In this document: positions 10,001 through 23,897 of the stretch, piece by piece | Layout: each line of letters begins with the position of its first letter | Numbering within the stretch: the stretch's first letter is position 1 | DNA from: Nepenthes gracilis | Lineage: Eukaryota > Streptophyta > Magnoliopsida > Caryophyllales > Nepenthaceae | DNA: 64,000 bases | Reading direction: 5' to 3' | Assembly: GCA_033239525.1 (NCBI GenBank) | Contig: BSYO01000005.1 | Location: forward strand, 1,240,001 to 1,304,000 | Notes under the pieces: generated by a model | The model's database searches: none | Told to the model about the DNA's origin: nothing | What the model saw: the letters and a program-made list of their open reading frames with translations, nothing else | Position numbers and translations under genes: made by a program

Positions 10001-13000
10001 AATAATTTTTTGATTCTAAAGATAAAGAATCCTCGTAGTAGGTCGATAAAATAAATAATAAAAATTAGTGTTCATGAAAAACCAAAATCCCCATTCAAAA
10101 GCCTCATGGAATATAATATTTAAAATAGGAACCTTCCAAAGAGAAATCTTATAAATAGTTATCCACTAACGAGGAAAATATATCTAAAAATAATGATGTC
10201 ATAATACATTGTGTAAGTACATAAGAAATATTAAATAGGATAAAACCGTTATCAACAATATACTTATATTTAAAATAGCTCTTGACATTATTGAAAGTGA
10301 TGAGAAAAATAAACTAAAGACATGAAAAGAATGCCAATGCATAAATAATTGATCAAAGTGGAAGATGTTAGTGAGGTTGAATTAAGTTCGTTAGAAAAAG
10401 GATAAGTATTTGGACTTGTAATTCAAATATCTAATGGTATGATTCATATTTAATATAAGTAGATATTTATGCAAAAAATGCAATAAAAAGAATGAGATTG
10501 TGTTATATTGAATACAACTTATTGCACAAAGTTTCTCACAAAAATTAATAATTAACTATGAAGAATTTGTTTGAGTTTGACCCAAATACACATAATTCAG
10601 TACGGCAGAATAAAACTCAAACCCCCCATTAAATATCAAGAACTAAACTCGTGATTATAAAAAATATAATAATACACAATATTTTATATGTAGAAAATTT
10701 TTTTAATTAATAAAAAAATTACGATATAAATTTTAAATAAATTCATTATAATAATAATACCGGCTATAAATAACCCCCTTCAAAATCCTTTCACTAAAAT
10801 TTTAAGTGAAGAATAGTTGATTAAAATTCCTCAACATATCTAACAACCCATAAGAAAAAATATAACGAGAAATAAGAGTAACCAAATAAAATACGCTCTA
10901 GAAATCCATTTTAGAATAACGTATCCGACCTTAATAAATAACGAAACTTAAATCGAAACTCAATTAGATCCTAAACTTATTCCTTATATGAGAAATGATT
11001 TCGGATTACTGTGAAATCACCTCGGACACAATTTTATATTAAAGTCAGTGTTCGAGCGCCCATCAGACACGTATCGAGTAGGTGCTTATTGAAATTGGCA
11101 CACGAATGCCCTCTTGGGCAGAGTGGCCCTATTCTGAAATCGATGCTCATGCATATGGTAGGCGTTTGTCGTATGCCATTCTACTGACCTTTGACCAATC
11201 CTCGTATGAATATCATGCGACCATTCAACATTATTTGTCACTTGGTTGACTATCGACCGATATTCGGTTGACCCTCGTACGAATATCGCGGGACCTTTCG
11301 ATGATCATCCATTTGTTGTGACATCCATAAAAGAGAGACAAAAATCCAACAGAATTATATTCTCTCATGGTGAATACAATCATATTTAAATTTTTAATAT
11401 GCTTGATAGTTATATTAAAAAATAGATTTACGACTGATAGATGTGGCAATTACATATTTATATGAATAATTAGATCACAAAAATATACATGAAATTTTAA
11501 AATGATACAAAAATATTATAAATATATAATTTGAGTATATCATGAAGTATATATAATATCAAGTTTCAAAGATCTTTGTAAAGATTGAAACATGGTGAAT
11601 ATTTTTTTAAAATAGGTTTTTAAAAATAATCCAATATGCCCATGTGTTTTTATTAAGAAACAAAAATTTAAATTTACTATTATTTAGATTTATATTGATA
11701 ATCTAAATCTGATAAGAACTTAAAAGGGGCTCACAAAAAATTGCTAATTGTTTAAAAAATCAATTTTAAATAAAAGATCTTGAAAAAATAAAATTTTTAT
11801 CTTATCTTGTATATTAAATATTTTTAAAATAGTAAATTTGTTTATAAAATAACATACATAGAAAGGTCTTAAAATATTTCCAAATGGATAAGACATGTTC
11901 TTTAGTACTAATTGTTGTTTGATTACTTGATTTGAAAGGGAATGCTTTTCATCCTCTAGATGTTAATGAAGAAAATTTTGGTCATAAAATTCTATATTTT
12001 AGTGTACTTTACAAATTATATATGACATGATATAACCTTTGTAGCCAAATTATTAGTAAGATGTAACTCCACTCTAAGCTAAAGATATTAGAATAAAGTT
12101 CAATATCTACTTTATTATCTCTATAGTACCATCGATATGAGGTTATTTTACTTAAATAACTCAAATTTCTAGTTGATTGGGTATGCGCATGTATGATATT
12201 TATTTGATCTACATAAATGCTGATCATAAACAATATGTTTATTCACTTATGGAGGCATTATTATATCTTAAAAATTTGTGAAGCAAATATTATTGTTACT
12301 TCTTTGAATCACTTGGAAATTATTGCTATCAATGAAGTAAGTAGAGAATGTGTTTTGCTAATATCATTAATTCAGTATACTAAACAATATGGTTTAATTC
12401 ACAATCAATGATAGGTCAATAATTTTATATGATAGAACAAAGTATATTTTATCTAAACTCTTTTATACTCATAATTTTTTTAAAAAAATTGGTATTAATA
12501 TCAAGTATAAATAACTTAGTGATAATTCAATTGATTTATTCATCAAAATATTACTGACCATAATATCTATGAAAATTGTATATGGCATTAAAATGCGATA
12601 ACTTAAATACATCTCATTAAAATGCAATACTTTTTACTTTTAACTATTTGTTTTTTCCTATTAGGTTTTCCTTGGTAAGATTTTGATGGAGTATATTTTA
12701 TGTGCATGGTCATCTAGTGGGGAGTATTATGAATTCATAATTGACCATGGATGACTACTTATTATTATTATTTTTTTAAACTTTCTCATCTCTTAAAATT
12801 TTTAGATGACAAGATTATGTTACATATTCATCCACCTTCACATGTTATTTAGACTTCTACTTTTTTTTTTATCATCATGCCTATTGTAATTTTTCATTAC
12901 ATTCTTAGCTATATAAAAATTATAAAAGAATGTTTAAGATAAATTATATGCATATACATGTGAAAAAAAAAGAAAAAATATAAATGATTGAGAAATGCTT

Positions 13001-15700
13001 CTAGCTCTCGAAGAACTAATTTTTTACGTCTCATATTACTGTTATACGGTATTACAATTGTTATTATTATTATTATTGCCACTGTATTACTTGCTATTGG
13101 AATAGTACAAGCTAAAAGTTCAAAAGTTTCAAATTAGATCCATCTTTTCTAGATAAATTGGGTCTTTATAAGCATACAAGGGTCTTGATATTTCGATTTG
13201 TTATGATTATATTGAGGAGAGATCCCCAGGTATCACTCTTTGATAAAAAAATAATAATTTCTTAATTTTTGTCATCTAATTTGTATTTATTTTGTTACGA
13301 TAACTTTGCTTCTAAAGTATATTATTTTTTCAACTGTATCAATAATAATGATAATAACAATAATAATAATAATAACACGAATTAACTATTTTTCCGACTA
13401 ACATCTAATTTCAACACATTTTTTGAGTAAAGCATTTTCTTCGCAAGTGAAAATAACAATAATATCATAAAATGTTTATATGGGGACCGTTATCTTTTAG
13501 GAGTTGTTACATTGGCACATCAATCAATTAATGTTAAATAGAAATATAAAGAACATTAACGTCATTGTCTAAAAATTTGTTAAATTGTCATCTCTATAAT
13601 ATCATTTTTTGATTTCATTGTCAAAGTCTCCTGTAACTTCATTTAAATATATGATGAATACTGTTCAAAAAATTAAAATCAATTGATATTCTTAATATTT
13701 TATTTTGAACTTGAATTTCAACTTTTAAAGCATTTTTACTAATAATTATAGATTTTAATTAAAAAATAAACATATATTTAATTTAACAAATTAAAGAATA
13801 TCTGACCGATTTTATCCAATTTATCTCCACCAGAAGTCTAAATAAGAGATTAGTTCATGTTTTGTATTCGGAGGATAGTTTGTGACATTTTGGTGCGAGT
13901 GAAGACCATTAAATTAATCTTATCACTAACTCCACAAATGACAACTTTTACCAGTTTTTTAGGATCAATAATCATCTTTTCCTTAAAAATATAACCATTC
14001 ATCTCCCTCTGAATGAAATAAACTTAAGTCATGCAAGTCATCTAAGCAATAACAGTAACCGCGTATTTTGTTTATACTTAATACTCACTCATTTGACTCT
14101 CGCGTGCTAATCCTTAATTGGATGCCCACACCCATTACTGTCACGACACCTCCAGAGCACCTTTGAGAACTGACACTAAAAAAAAATAGGTGCTAGTGTG
14201 TCTTTATCCCGACACTACATAAGGCACACGGTTAATTTACTAGTAGCAAAACAAAAAATACGATCTTTCATATTGAGTTGCTTTTAGATAGCCAACTAAA
14301 TAGCAAATAAATGAGTGGGAGTCTTAGGAGCCACCTAAATCAATCCACTTCAATGCATTTTTGGCCCCATGGACAGAACAATTCTCCAAGTAGAGTCCAA
14401 AGAGAACTCACCGCCCCCTTTGAACAAACAAACAATCCTATCTTCAGCAAGCTTATTCGATTTATACATAGACACATTAGAAGCAATTGGGTGAGCAAGA
14501 GGGAGGTTTCATCCAACCAACCCCAGGCATTATCATAAATGATAGAGGTCACAAAACAATTTTTCAGCAAAAATAAGCAATCAAGTAAAAATAATTGTTA
14601 CGGTAAATCTTTAAAATACCTTGAGGGTGCCATCTTCCCGTCCAGAGCTTGACAGAACATCCACTGCTAATAGAATAACATTGAGCCGATCCAATTCAAC
14701 TACTAATATTGGGTTGGGTTGATTTAATGTCAGCGTTTGTTCTATATATATATATTTATTTATTTATTTACATAATGATAACTGAATCATATACATCTTA
14801 ATTCTTCAATATTTCAAGACCTAGACATTTCGATGCTCTAAACTTAACGTACATGACAGAGGTCTCAGGCGGCACATCTAAATTTTTATCACTGTCCATC
14901 CCCATTAAAAATAAAAAATAAGTTGGGAAGATATCATAGACCCCAGTGATAGAATATTTATATATCATTTATCTATTAATATTATAATGGTGATATTTTT
15001 ATTTATATTTGTGCTAATAAGTCTACATAAAAAAATGAATATTTTGTCATCCAAAGAAATTGTAAATATTTTTTTCAAGTAAGGATATATATATATATAT
15101 TTAATATATTTGAGAAGATGATATTTAAAAATAAAAATATACTAGAGATAATATGCTAAAGAAGTTGAAGCTCTTCTCAACGTCAGTCACCTATTAACTA
15201 CATATTCGTGTCGCAATCAATAAGGGGACCTCAGAATGACAACTAATTGTCGAATGTCACTGTCTACGCTAAAAAAATCTCATAGTGAAGGCCAACTCTC
15301 CATTATTCAAGAACAAGCAATCAATCTTTGCCATAATTGATAGCAAGCCACTGACAGATGGGATCTTAGCAATCATGCCAAAAAGGACAAATATTCTGCA
15401 TCAAATTTTTCTTCAAGATCAAGCGGCCACTTTCACCGAAAAAATCTGATAAAAATTAGATTAAAAATCACATGACTCAAACATCAATAAAATGATCTGT
15501 TTTTTAAATCATTGATATAGTTATTGATATATTTATTGAAAACAGATTAGGTTTGAAAAACCCTTAGACAATATTTAGATTAAAGAATTTAAATTATATA
15601 CAAGATAAATACACATAAAAATCATAGGGATAAAATAATTCATTAATTTATTTTTTAATATTTAAATTAATATTAAAAAAATACTTTTTGTACTAACGTG
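10001..15700. other. AT-rich intergenic region without a recognisable gene
   Basis: This is largely AT-rich sequence with simple runs and no supported gene. At 11040-11320 there is a GC-richer patch with an imperfect internal repeat (CTCGTATGAATATCATGCGA near 11203 against CTCGTACGAATATCGCGGGA near 11273), resembling fragments of an LTR. An exon-like fragment near 14620 is listed separately. The rest looks like decayed repeats. Confidence 0.45.
14620..14691 (-). pseudogene. Possible exon fragment ending at a splice-donor-like site
   Basis: On the minus strand one frame reads RLNVILLAVDVLSSSGREDG then TLK, followed directly by CAAG|GTATTT, a plausible donor. The composition is protein-like compared with the AT-rich surroundings. 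No family is recognised, and no neighbouring exon could be joined. It may be a relic of a lost or captured gene. Confidence 0.2.
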
Positions 15701-15710
15701 AACAATTAAG

Positions 15711-16111
15711 TTTCAATTCCTAAAAAAATATAACTAGTTAAAGTATATAATAATAAATATCTAATACACGTAAAAGGATATTTAAGATTTTAGATACTAA
15801 CGAGATAACAAGATGCACAATATATATAACGATGAACAATAATGAAAAAGACACTTTTTTTTGCGACGCCGAAAAAACTCGATACCAATTAAAAAACACT
15901 TTTGTGTTTTGAGATACATTCAAGTTTCAACCCCGAAAAATATAAACAAAGAAATATAAAATAATAAATATCCAATACACGTAAAGCGATATTTAAAAAT
16001 TAAATGCCAACGATACTAACAATCATGCACGGTAAATAAAATACGAAGTTAAAGAATATAAAGACCCGATTTTTTGTGACGAATGAAAAACTCGATACCC
16101 ACTAATCGAGT
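15711..16111 (-). repeat. Tandem duplication, about 213-bp period, in an LTR-like relic
   Basis: Two copies (15711-15897 and 15924-16111) share GTTTCAA, AATAATAAATATC, AATACACGTAAA, GATATTTAA, a block like GATACTAAC and AAAACTCGATACC. Read on the minus strand, each copy begins near GGTATCGAGTTTTT, which resembles a worn tRNA-Met primer site (GGTATCAGAG). Copies are well diverged. Confidence 0.6.
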
Positions 16112-16632
16112 AAAAATCCTCCCAAGTTTCAACGGCAGCCAGTGAAGCAACGCACTATAAAATCAACTTACAAATGCTCCAGAACGACGCGCTAACCTAG
16201 CCGACTTACTCCCGACTTGTGATCCCTATCAAAAAATTTCTTATATTTGCCCGCGGCAACGGAACCGGACACCTTCTGGTCTTCACATCAATCTTCCCTC
16301 GAACCACTTGAATTGCCAATCACGATCGAGTCTCATTCTTCACAAACCAATGTCTCCAACGAAGGTAGAAGACAATATTTCAATGGTTAAAGAAGGTTGA
16401 TGAGAAAACTTGTTTGAGAATGAAGAGCAATCTTGTAATGTTTGGTTTTCTCAAGATGAGTAATAACAATGGAGTATGAGTGGCTTTCTTCTCAAGGAGG
16501 CACGAAAATATTTTGTCAAAAGTGCTTAGGGTTCTAAAAACTTAATCCTAGTATTTATAGAGGGCTCCAAATTTTCGTTTAAAAATTTACCCGTTGCACC
16601 GGCGCTCGAACGAATATCCAGCGCTCATCGAG

Positions 16633-16735
16633 CGAGATACATTCTGGATTTTCGGCTCGAGTGGGTATCGAGTGCCAGGTGAGCCGGGTACATTCTGGAT
16701 TTTAGTCTCGAGCGGGTATCGAGCGCCAGGCAGGC
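16633..16735 (-). repeat. Tandem repeat, 52-bp and 51-bp units
   Basis: Units 16633-16684 and 16685-16735 share TACATTCTGGATTTT, CTCGAG-GGGTATCGAG and GCCAGG. They lie upstream (minus sense) of the LTR-like TATA box, where enhancer-like repeats are common in plant LTRs. Confidence 0.75.
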
Positions 16736-16950
16736 ACGGAGACTTCGGACGGGCTTGAGCGATTGGAGGACGGAACGGACAGAACAAACTTCAAACCAAC
16801 AACCCACAACCCGATATCGATACCAGAATACATATGATCACGGAATATGTCAAGTAGACAAAAGTCTCTAACAAATATCACACTTACTAAATTCAAAAAC
16901 AAAAAAGGCTTAGAAAAAAGGATGTAAGGACTTTTAAAAGATGAACTACC

Positions 16951-19900
16951 CACCTAAGAAATGAAATCCTTAAATAAGAATTAAGAAAAGTGGTTTCATA
17001 TGCCCTTTTAAAATGGATAATAATATTCTTTTGGTTGAAATATCTCAAAACCAATTCTACATATTTCCCTTAGAAAGAAAAAGAAAAAAGTAAATTAGTA
17101 TTCTACCTCAGGATATTTTGTAAAGTGCTTAGACTTTTTTGGATTTGTATTTTTAGTATGCTTGGACACTTGTTGGCCATTTTGAACTTGAGCACTTCAT
17201 GGCTCTTTTTTTTACTTTTTTGATTCTGGTAGAGGGGTTTTATAATTGTATAGGCCCTAGGACCATCCTAAAGCCAACCAAATAAGCTACTAAAGTGGTA
17301 TTATAGAGTGCATAAAGTTAGTTTTTCTAATCGATAAAACATGACTTTTATATCATAACCGTTCAATAATACATTTTTCTAATTGTCAGATCATGATTAC
17401 TATTGTAATAATTGTGAGTCTAGTTAATAAATTATAAATTACTGGTAAGATAATCAATTTTTTATTTACTCTTACCTTTGCTGATATTAACATAATGTAC
17501 CGGTTATTAAAAATACTAAGTATATGAGTAATTGTCTATTAATGGATTGCTTTTGCCCTCTTGATAATCTAGGATATTGGGCATCTTGCATTTCAAAAAC
17601 CTAGTCGTTCTAATAGTATGAGTCTTGGACATATCGAGTTTTTATAACCTTTGATTCCATGGGTTCAAAATATCTTACTATTTTTTTCTTTGTTGGAGTA
17701 CCCTCTAACTATATAAACCATTACTACTTAGAACTTGCATATGCAATTCATATAATAATCTTTTATAAGATTTGAGACTGATATAATCATTACAATAATC
17801 TTTTATAATATTTGAGATTAGCATAAAGAAGTAGTAGGTAAAAAAATAGACATGTAACAATTTCATATATCAAATCTAAAATAATATACCAAAGTTTGGT
17901 AGAAAATGAAACACAGAGTATTAACCAAACAAATACAATTCATTTTCTTACCCCTCCGCTTATCTCTCATGCATTGGTCTCTTTTGAACTTGTTTTGTTC
18001 TATAATTTGCCTTATTATCCTGTGTTTGGCTTAATACTATGCCATGTTTTTTGAGTGCCAATTACGCCCAATGATTATGTTAATTATTTGCTTGAGTAAC
18101 AATTGTACATATATTATGCATGATCATTCTGTCTATCTCAGGAGCATCTCATTGTGTGTGTGTCAAGCATCAAATTATTGTCAATCTTCAGCTAGCACAT
18201 AGGCCCAAAGGGTATAAAATATGAATGTAGATGTTAGCAAGCATCTACGTTTTGCCATTCTCAAGTGGGAATCTTGTTTTAGCATCATTATGAATATAAA
18301 ATATGGAAACAACTTTATATTTATACAAAATGGATTGTGAGACTGGCATATAAATGATCTATCCTAACATGAATGAATATGAAGACCTATAATTTTAAGA
18401 AAAGAATCCTTAAAGGCTAATAAAATTATATGTGACATATTATTTTGTGTTTACATTTTTGGAAAAAAATGATATTAGATTGTAGAAGCAAGTATGAAAA
18501 TTTAGTGAAATTCACATATGTGTTTAAAAGTCTCGAGGTCATTTATTGATACCAAACTCTTTATGATTTGAATTTTCAGATTTGAAAGAAATTATAATTG
18601 GAGATGCCATTTTATAAAATCTTTCCCCACAAAGATAAATATTTTGACATAATACAGATAATTATGTATCCTAAATTGAAAAAAAAAATAATAAATCTAA
18701 AAATATAAGTTACTTTTTTAAAAAATAAAGCTTAACTTGTTAGGTGAATGCCCAATAAGAGTTTTATATTCTAGTACAATCCTTCACATAAATGTTCTTT
18801 TAGATTTGAAGTATGAATTAGTTACAACTTATTTTATACCATTATTGAGGAATAATTATAGATAAATAGAGAAATTTACTGACCAGATGCATTATTATTT
18901 GAGCAATAAGTTCATAATATTATATCAATAAAATCACAAATCCAAATGTTTAAGTTATTAGATGAACATTTAAGAATAATTTTATAACTTAACACACAAA
19001 GAACTCTAAAAATTTAAATTATTATGTGAAGATTAAAAATGATGTTATACTATAGCACAGTCCCTCATGAAATGCCCTTTTGAGCTTGAAATCTTGATAT
19101 TTCACAGGCTAATCAATACGTTTGGTGATACATAATTGTTAAAAAAATAAAGGGTTTGAAGAATGAAAACTTATAGCCACTAAAATAATAGTATTATGAC
19201 ACCATATTAAAAAATTAATAAATTTGATATGTTATGAGAATTTTAGGTTCAACTTATATAATAATGTTTTATGTTTTAGCAATTACATGCTCTAAATTCT
19301 GAAACTTTTATAACATAAATGGAAGCAAAACATTAGTATGACCCAATGTCCCATCAATGCTTAACTTATTTTCTGTCCCGAATACAAAGTAAATAGGTGA
19401 TGATGAAAGCAAAATAATAATGCCATGGAAAATATGAAGGGAGGTCAATTCTGGTGGGGAATGTGGCCAGTGAAAGCCTGCAATTCCCAGGACAACATGA
19501 ATAGGATGGGGCTTTAGAAAGGGCACGAGGCTATCACAACTGGATTCTAAAGTTTGGCCAAATTAGTGCGGGCCACCTAAGTCCTGGGAGCATGTGTTGA
19601 AGGGTGGATATAACATGTATGAACCGTCGGCGAGGCAAAAGAACGGGCTCACAAGGATGTCTTATGTTGCAAAGAAGATGGCTGAATGATTGAACGTGGG
19701 ATAAATAAATTTAAAAAAGTGACAACAATGCTCCTCAATGGTATAAAAAAGAAGTAAAATTTAGTGAAATTTTGATGGCATTTTATGCTTGCAGAGAATG
19801 TACAAAAATTTAGTGAAATTTTGATGGCAATTTGCTTAAAACTTCTTTTTTATAGTGCTTAGAAGTGGGATTTCCTATGCTCCAGCAACTTGATTTCCGA

Positions 19901-21430
19901 AGATGCCAACCTACCGTCGGTGTCCAACAGGCGATGTGATGCGAGCAAGCTGCCAGCCTTGTCCCATGGGTGATTATTTAACCTAATAGGCAAGCTTTCA
20001 GAACAATCCCTCCTTTTAAAATGATATTTTATTTCCTATATTCAATAATTTTTGTATTAAAAATAACAGATACGCCTTTTTCAAGAATTTAATTTAACGT
20101 TTTCTCTTTTGTCATGCTTTTTATATGAAATTTCCGTGGTCATTCCCAAAGATGGACTTGCTCGGTGGCTCAAGTCATCTTCCCGATTAATCAAGTATAC
20201 AAGTTTTTAACATATAAAGTTAGTTTGTCCCAAAAATGTTTTAATAGTTTAAGACTCTCTATCAGAAAGTTGGCCTCTAGGCCAACTGTTCGTATTGGAG
20301 GCTTGGACGATTCAATATGAGAATTGGTTAAGCTTAATAAACACATTTTAAAGATCATTTGTTTATTTTTTAAATGAACTTTAAAATTCTTATTGATATT
20401 TGGATTCAACTTATTATAGAGTATTTTTTGAGGTACTTGTTATAATTTGCACCTATTAAAATATAAAATCTTATATTATTAAGTAAAAGTTTAAGAATAT
20501 TTTTAAAATATAATATTAAAAAGATTACTTAACTGACATTACCTTCCCACTATAAATTAAGCCCCAAGTGGAAAGAGACGACCGCAAATATTTTAAAAAA
20601 AATGAAATAAGAAAATGTTAGAAATGCTTCCGGGTCAGAGCTACAAGCCGTTCGTCACCATCGTAATGCATTATTGCTGTAAATTAAGCCATCCAACGGT
20701 CAACGATCTCCATGATTTAGAAAAACAATACAATCTTGCCCGTTGAATTGATAAAATTACTTATATAAATATAAAATGAATTAATAAATCAATTATTGTT
20801 CCGAAACAAGCCATGACAGCCATCCAACAATCAATTTCTTATTATAAAATAAATAAATAAATGCATATTAAATAAAATATACAACTATTTTACAAATATA
20901 TTATATTTAATTAGGTATAAAATATAATAGAATTTTTAATTTTAAATTATTATTTAGTGTGTATATTTATATGAATTAAAATTATTAATATCCAACATGA
21001 TCGAAATGCCATTTTCATTTGAAATTCAAAGTTTCATCAAAATATAATGTTCAAAAAATAGAAAATTCTTTATACCAATATAAGTGTAAAAGGCCTTTTC
21101 ACCATTAAAAAACAAAAATCTGTCATAAAAGGGTGACGTCCAATGTGACAACATCGATTACTAGAAGACACAAAATGATGTCAAACTTGAATATCTGCCT
21201 TACACAATGATAATGATATTTCAACAACGATACGTCTACTTCTTAGAAAATTACGACTTATCAAATATAAGACTGGCCTGCCCAGTGAACCAAAGGCAAT
21301 TCGTAAGTTATAAATTGTTCATACACAAGATTTTTTAAGTTGTTTGAATCCATTCATACTTTTAACATCAAAAATTTTATTTTGATAATCTTAATTATAA
21401 GTTTATATGATAAATTTAATATATTTAAAG
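16951..21430. other. Intergenic AT-rich DNA, no gene seen
   Basis: No coding region is supported. At 19753-19830 a short block (AAATTTAGTGAAATTTTGAT) is repeated about 50 bases apart. Regions 18390-19120 and 20640-20760 carry fragments that look like dispersed repeats but have no definable ends. The longest open frames here have no protein-like pattern. Confidence 0.45.
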
Positions 21431-22390
21431 TGATGGGTCCCGACGAGGCGTAGGTTGATGCTGTCGCGATATAGACCGATTCGACAGCCAATCCGCTAGT
21501 CAGCGAAACCCAACACAAAACAGGGTTTAGAAACCATCCAACCAGCCTATCTGCAACGAACAGATCTAGAAAGGAGTAGCGGTTTACGGTCAGGGAATAA
21601 TCTTTCTAACTCAACCAATCACGACAAAGTTAACCCCCCACCTCACCGATAGCAGTCTGACAGCGCAGAAAACGTCGACGCAATAAACCAATGGTGATGG
21701 CGGTCAACCATAAAAAACCATCATGCTTGCCGACCAACGACAGCTAAGTCAACTCATGCGAAAAGTAACTTGACCCCTGTCGGCCGCCACCAACCGTGGT
21801 CACGTCACCACCACAAATGATATTTGACATAGTGACTCCTGTCAACGTCCCAACAGCGGGTAAATCCTGTTGGAATACCTGCTATTACTCTTGGTGCCAA
21901 AGCCTTCCCCATGAAACACTATAAATTTTCTCTCCCTCCACAGGAATGGAAATCAAATTATTCTTAGTTGAGGCTACCATCAAGTGAAAGACAAGAGCCC
22001 GGAGCGAACCAAGCTCCCTTCATCCCATCTTTAGTGAGTCACTTACAAAGTACATACTTGGTGAGTCACTCGCCGAGTACAATTTTAGTAAGCCACCAAC
22101 CACATGAAGCCAAACGGAGCCAAATCTTTCATCCCTCTAAGCCGCTCTATGTCAAGCGTATTACAGGAGCTTAGTCCCCCTCTCATATTCTCCACATACA
22201 TGCAATTCTATATTCTCTCATATCCTCTTTGTATCTTTCTATTTTCTAAGAAAGATTTCTAATTTGAACGTCGGAGGATAAATCAGGGGATGAGTCACAC
22301 AAATTCTCTGATATCTTATTTGTAATTTGTGTTACGTAAATTCTAGGTTAATAGATATGGAGATCAAATTTACTCTAACTCAACACGTTG
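21431..22390 (+). mobile_element. LTR-like remnant, related to the solo LTR at 23898
   Basis: The 3' part contains TTTGAACGTCGGAGGAT and then CTGATATCTTATTTGTAATT and a GTTACGTAA stretch. These align in order with the CTTGAGCGTCGGAGTGG, AACTTCTTATTTGTTACTT and GTTGTGCAG blocks of the solo LTR further on. A GC-rich 5' part (21430-21900) begins TGATGGGTCCCGACGAG. The CTTGAGCGTCGGAG block is frequent in plant gypsy-type LTRs. Ends are tentative and no clean target-site duplication was found. The 68-codon frame at 21968-22174 lies inside it and is not a gene. Confidence 0.55.
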
Positions 22391-23892
22391 CGAAAGATCG
22401 AGTAACTCTCTAATCTATTTCACAACTTGGATACCAGAAACGCACTACAAAGTATTATTATTATTACAATCCCGACACGAGTAGGTAAATAATAATAATA
22501 TCAAAATAATAGTTACTATAAATGATTAAAATATAAATAACCTAAGTTGGGTCGAATGATACAAACTAAACCACAATTAATAACGTAATAAACCATAAGC
22601 ATAAAGCAAACACAAAAATAGACCGAACTCACATCGTCCGACTTCAAATAATATAAGTACTTGCTTCAATACCAAAATATCTCTAAAACAAATCCGCTAA
22701 AATACTCAATATATCACAAAATACAGCTATTCGTTATATCCATTTGATATAATGTTTCAAATTAATAAACCACAAATAACTCAAATATATATAAATTTGA
22801 TATATACAAATTTAAACATTTTTTAAAATTAAAAATTAACTAAATAAAAATCTTTGTCAATCCTCCATTTACATCTTAAAAGCATTCACGATTTGCTAAC
22901 CTAAAATGATTAAAAAATATTTATAAATTATAAGCAAAACACTTAACAAATATATATAATTAAAAATACTTATCCGTAAAATAGATAAAAAATAAAAAAA
23001 TTATAAAACACATACAAAATAAAAAATGTAAAACATTCTGTTAAACATATTCCAACACATGATTTCATACAAACAGTTCAGTACAAATGCCAATATTCAA
23101 ATCATGATAATTGTATGAAATTATCAGAATACCAAAGTATATAATATATCCGTAAAAACACAAAGCCTAAAGACCTGTATCAAAACATGTAAAAACTTAG
23201 ACGGTCACAATATATTAAAACATAGAATATGATACAAATCGAATTATGAGAACTAATGATCGATGACTCATACATTGACCAATCAAAATATAAAATTTTG
23301 AAGAATACGTTATTTATATTCTTGATAACACTATGTCGATATACTATTATTTAAAATTCATAGACGGATTATCTATATATTATTTCAAATAGATGGGTTA
23401 AATGTCATTTTTGTTACCCATAGATGATAGATATGGTTCTTAGATATGTATATTATATTAGGATATATCTAAATATAAATTGTTAATTTCTTATAATTAT
23501 TTTCAAATAACAAATAAAAAAATTTATGACAAATATATACAACTTTTTCACTATTTAAAAAGAGTATAAATTCTTATCAAATAACGAATCAGAGCATTAA
23601 CGAAACACTTGCTTGGAAGTTACATGTAAAATCAAATGCACAAATATTTTATAACTTTTCTTAATAATATTTTAATATACGAATATAATTTTTTAAAATA
23701 TATACTTGTTTATTGAAAAATAAACAAAATCTTTAAACATTTGGTAAAAACTCAATAAAATCTCAAAATATTCAATGAAATATATATGTATGTAATAATA
23801 TTTAAAAATTAGACGAAAAGAGTGATATACATGTAAGGTAAAAGCAAATACCATAAGTAAAATTAAAGGATTCTAAAAATATACCAAATTAT
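22391..23892. other. AT-rich DNA between LTR remnants
   Basis: AT-rich sequence with no supported gene. Short ATT/AAT trinucleotide runs occur at about 22455-22467 and 22488-22500. The composition resembles decayed retrotransposon DNA. Confidence 0.4.
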
Positions 23893-23897
23893 AGTTT

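Larger units (their letters stand above)
15711..16950 (-). mobile_element. Antisense LTR-like retrotransposon relic
   Basis: Read on the minus strand, the region has the layout of a retrotransposon LTR and leader: a GC-rich upstream part with a tandem repeat (16633-16735), a TATA box CTATAAATA (16552-16560), a transcribed-looking CT/AG-rich leader, then the duplicated block at 15711-16111. A similarly organised antisense segment, including TATA and a conserved CTTCTCAAG-AGGCAC stretch, occurs near 55720-55790. I could not fix either terminus or a target-site duplication. Confidence 0.45.

Noticed and set aside
15711..16111. Satellite DNA
   Set aside because: There are only two diverged copies, within a larger LTR-like context.
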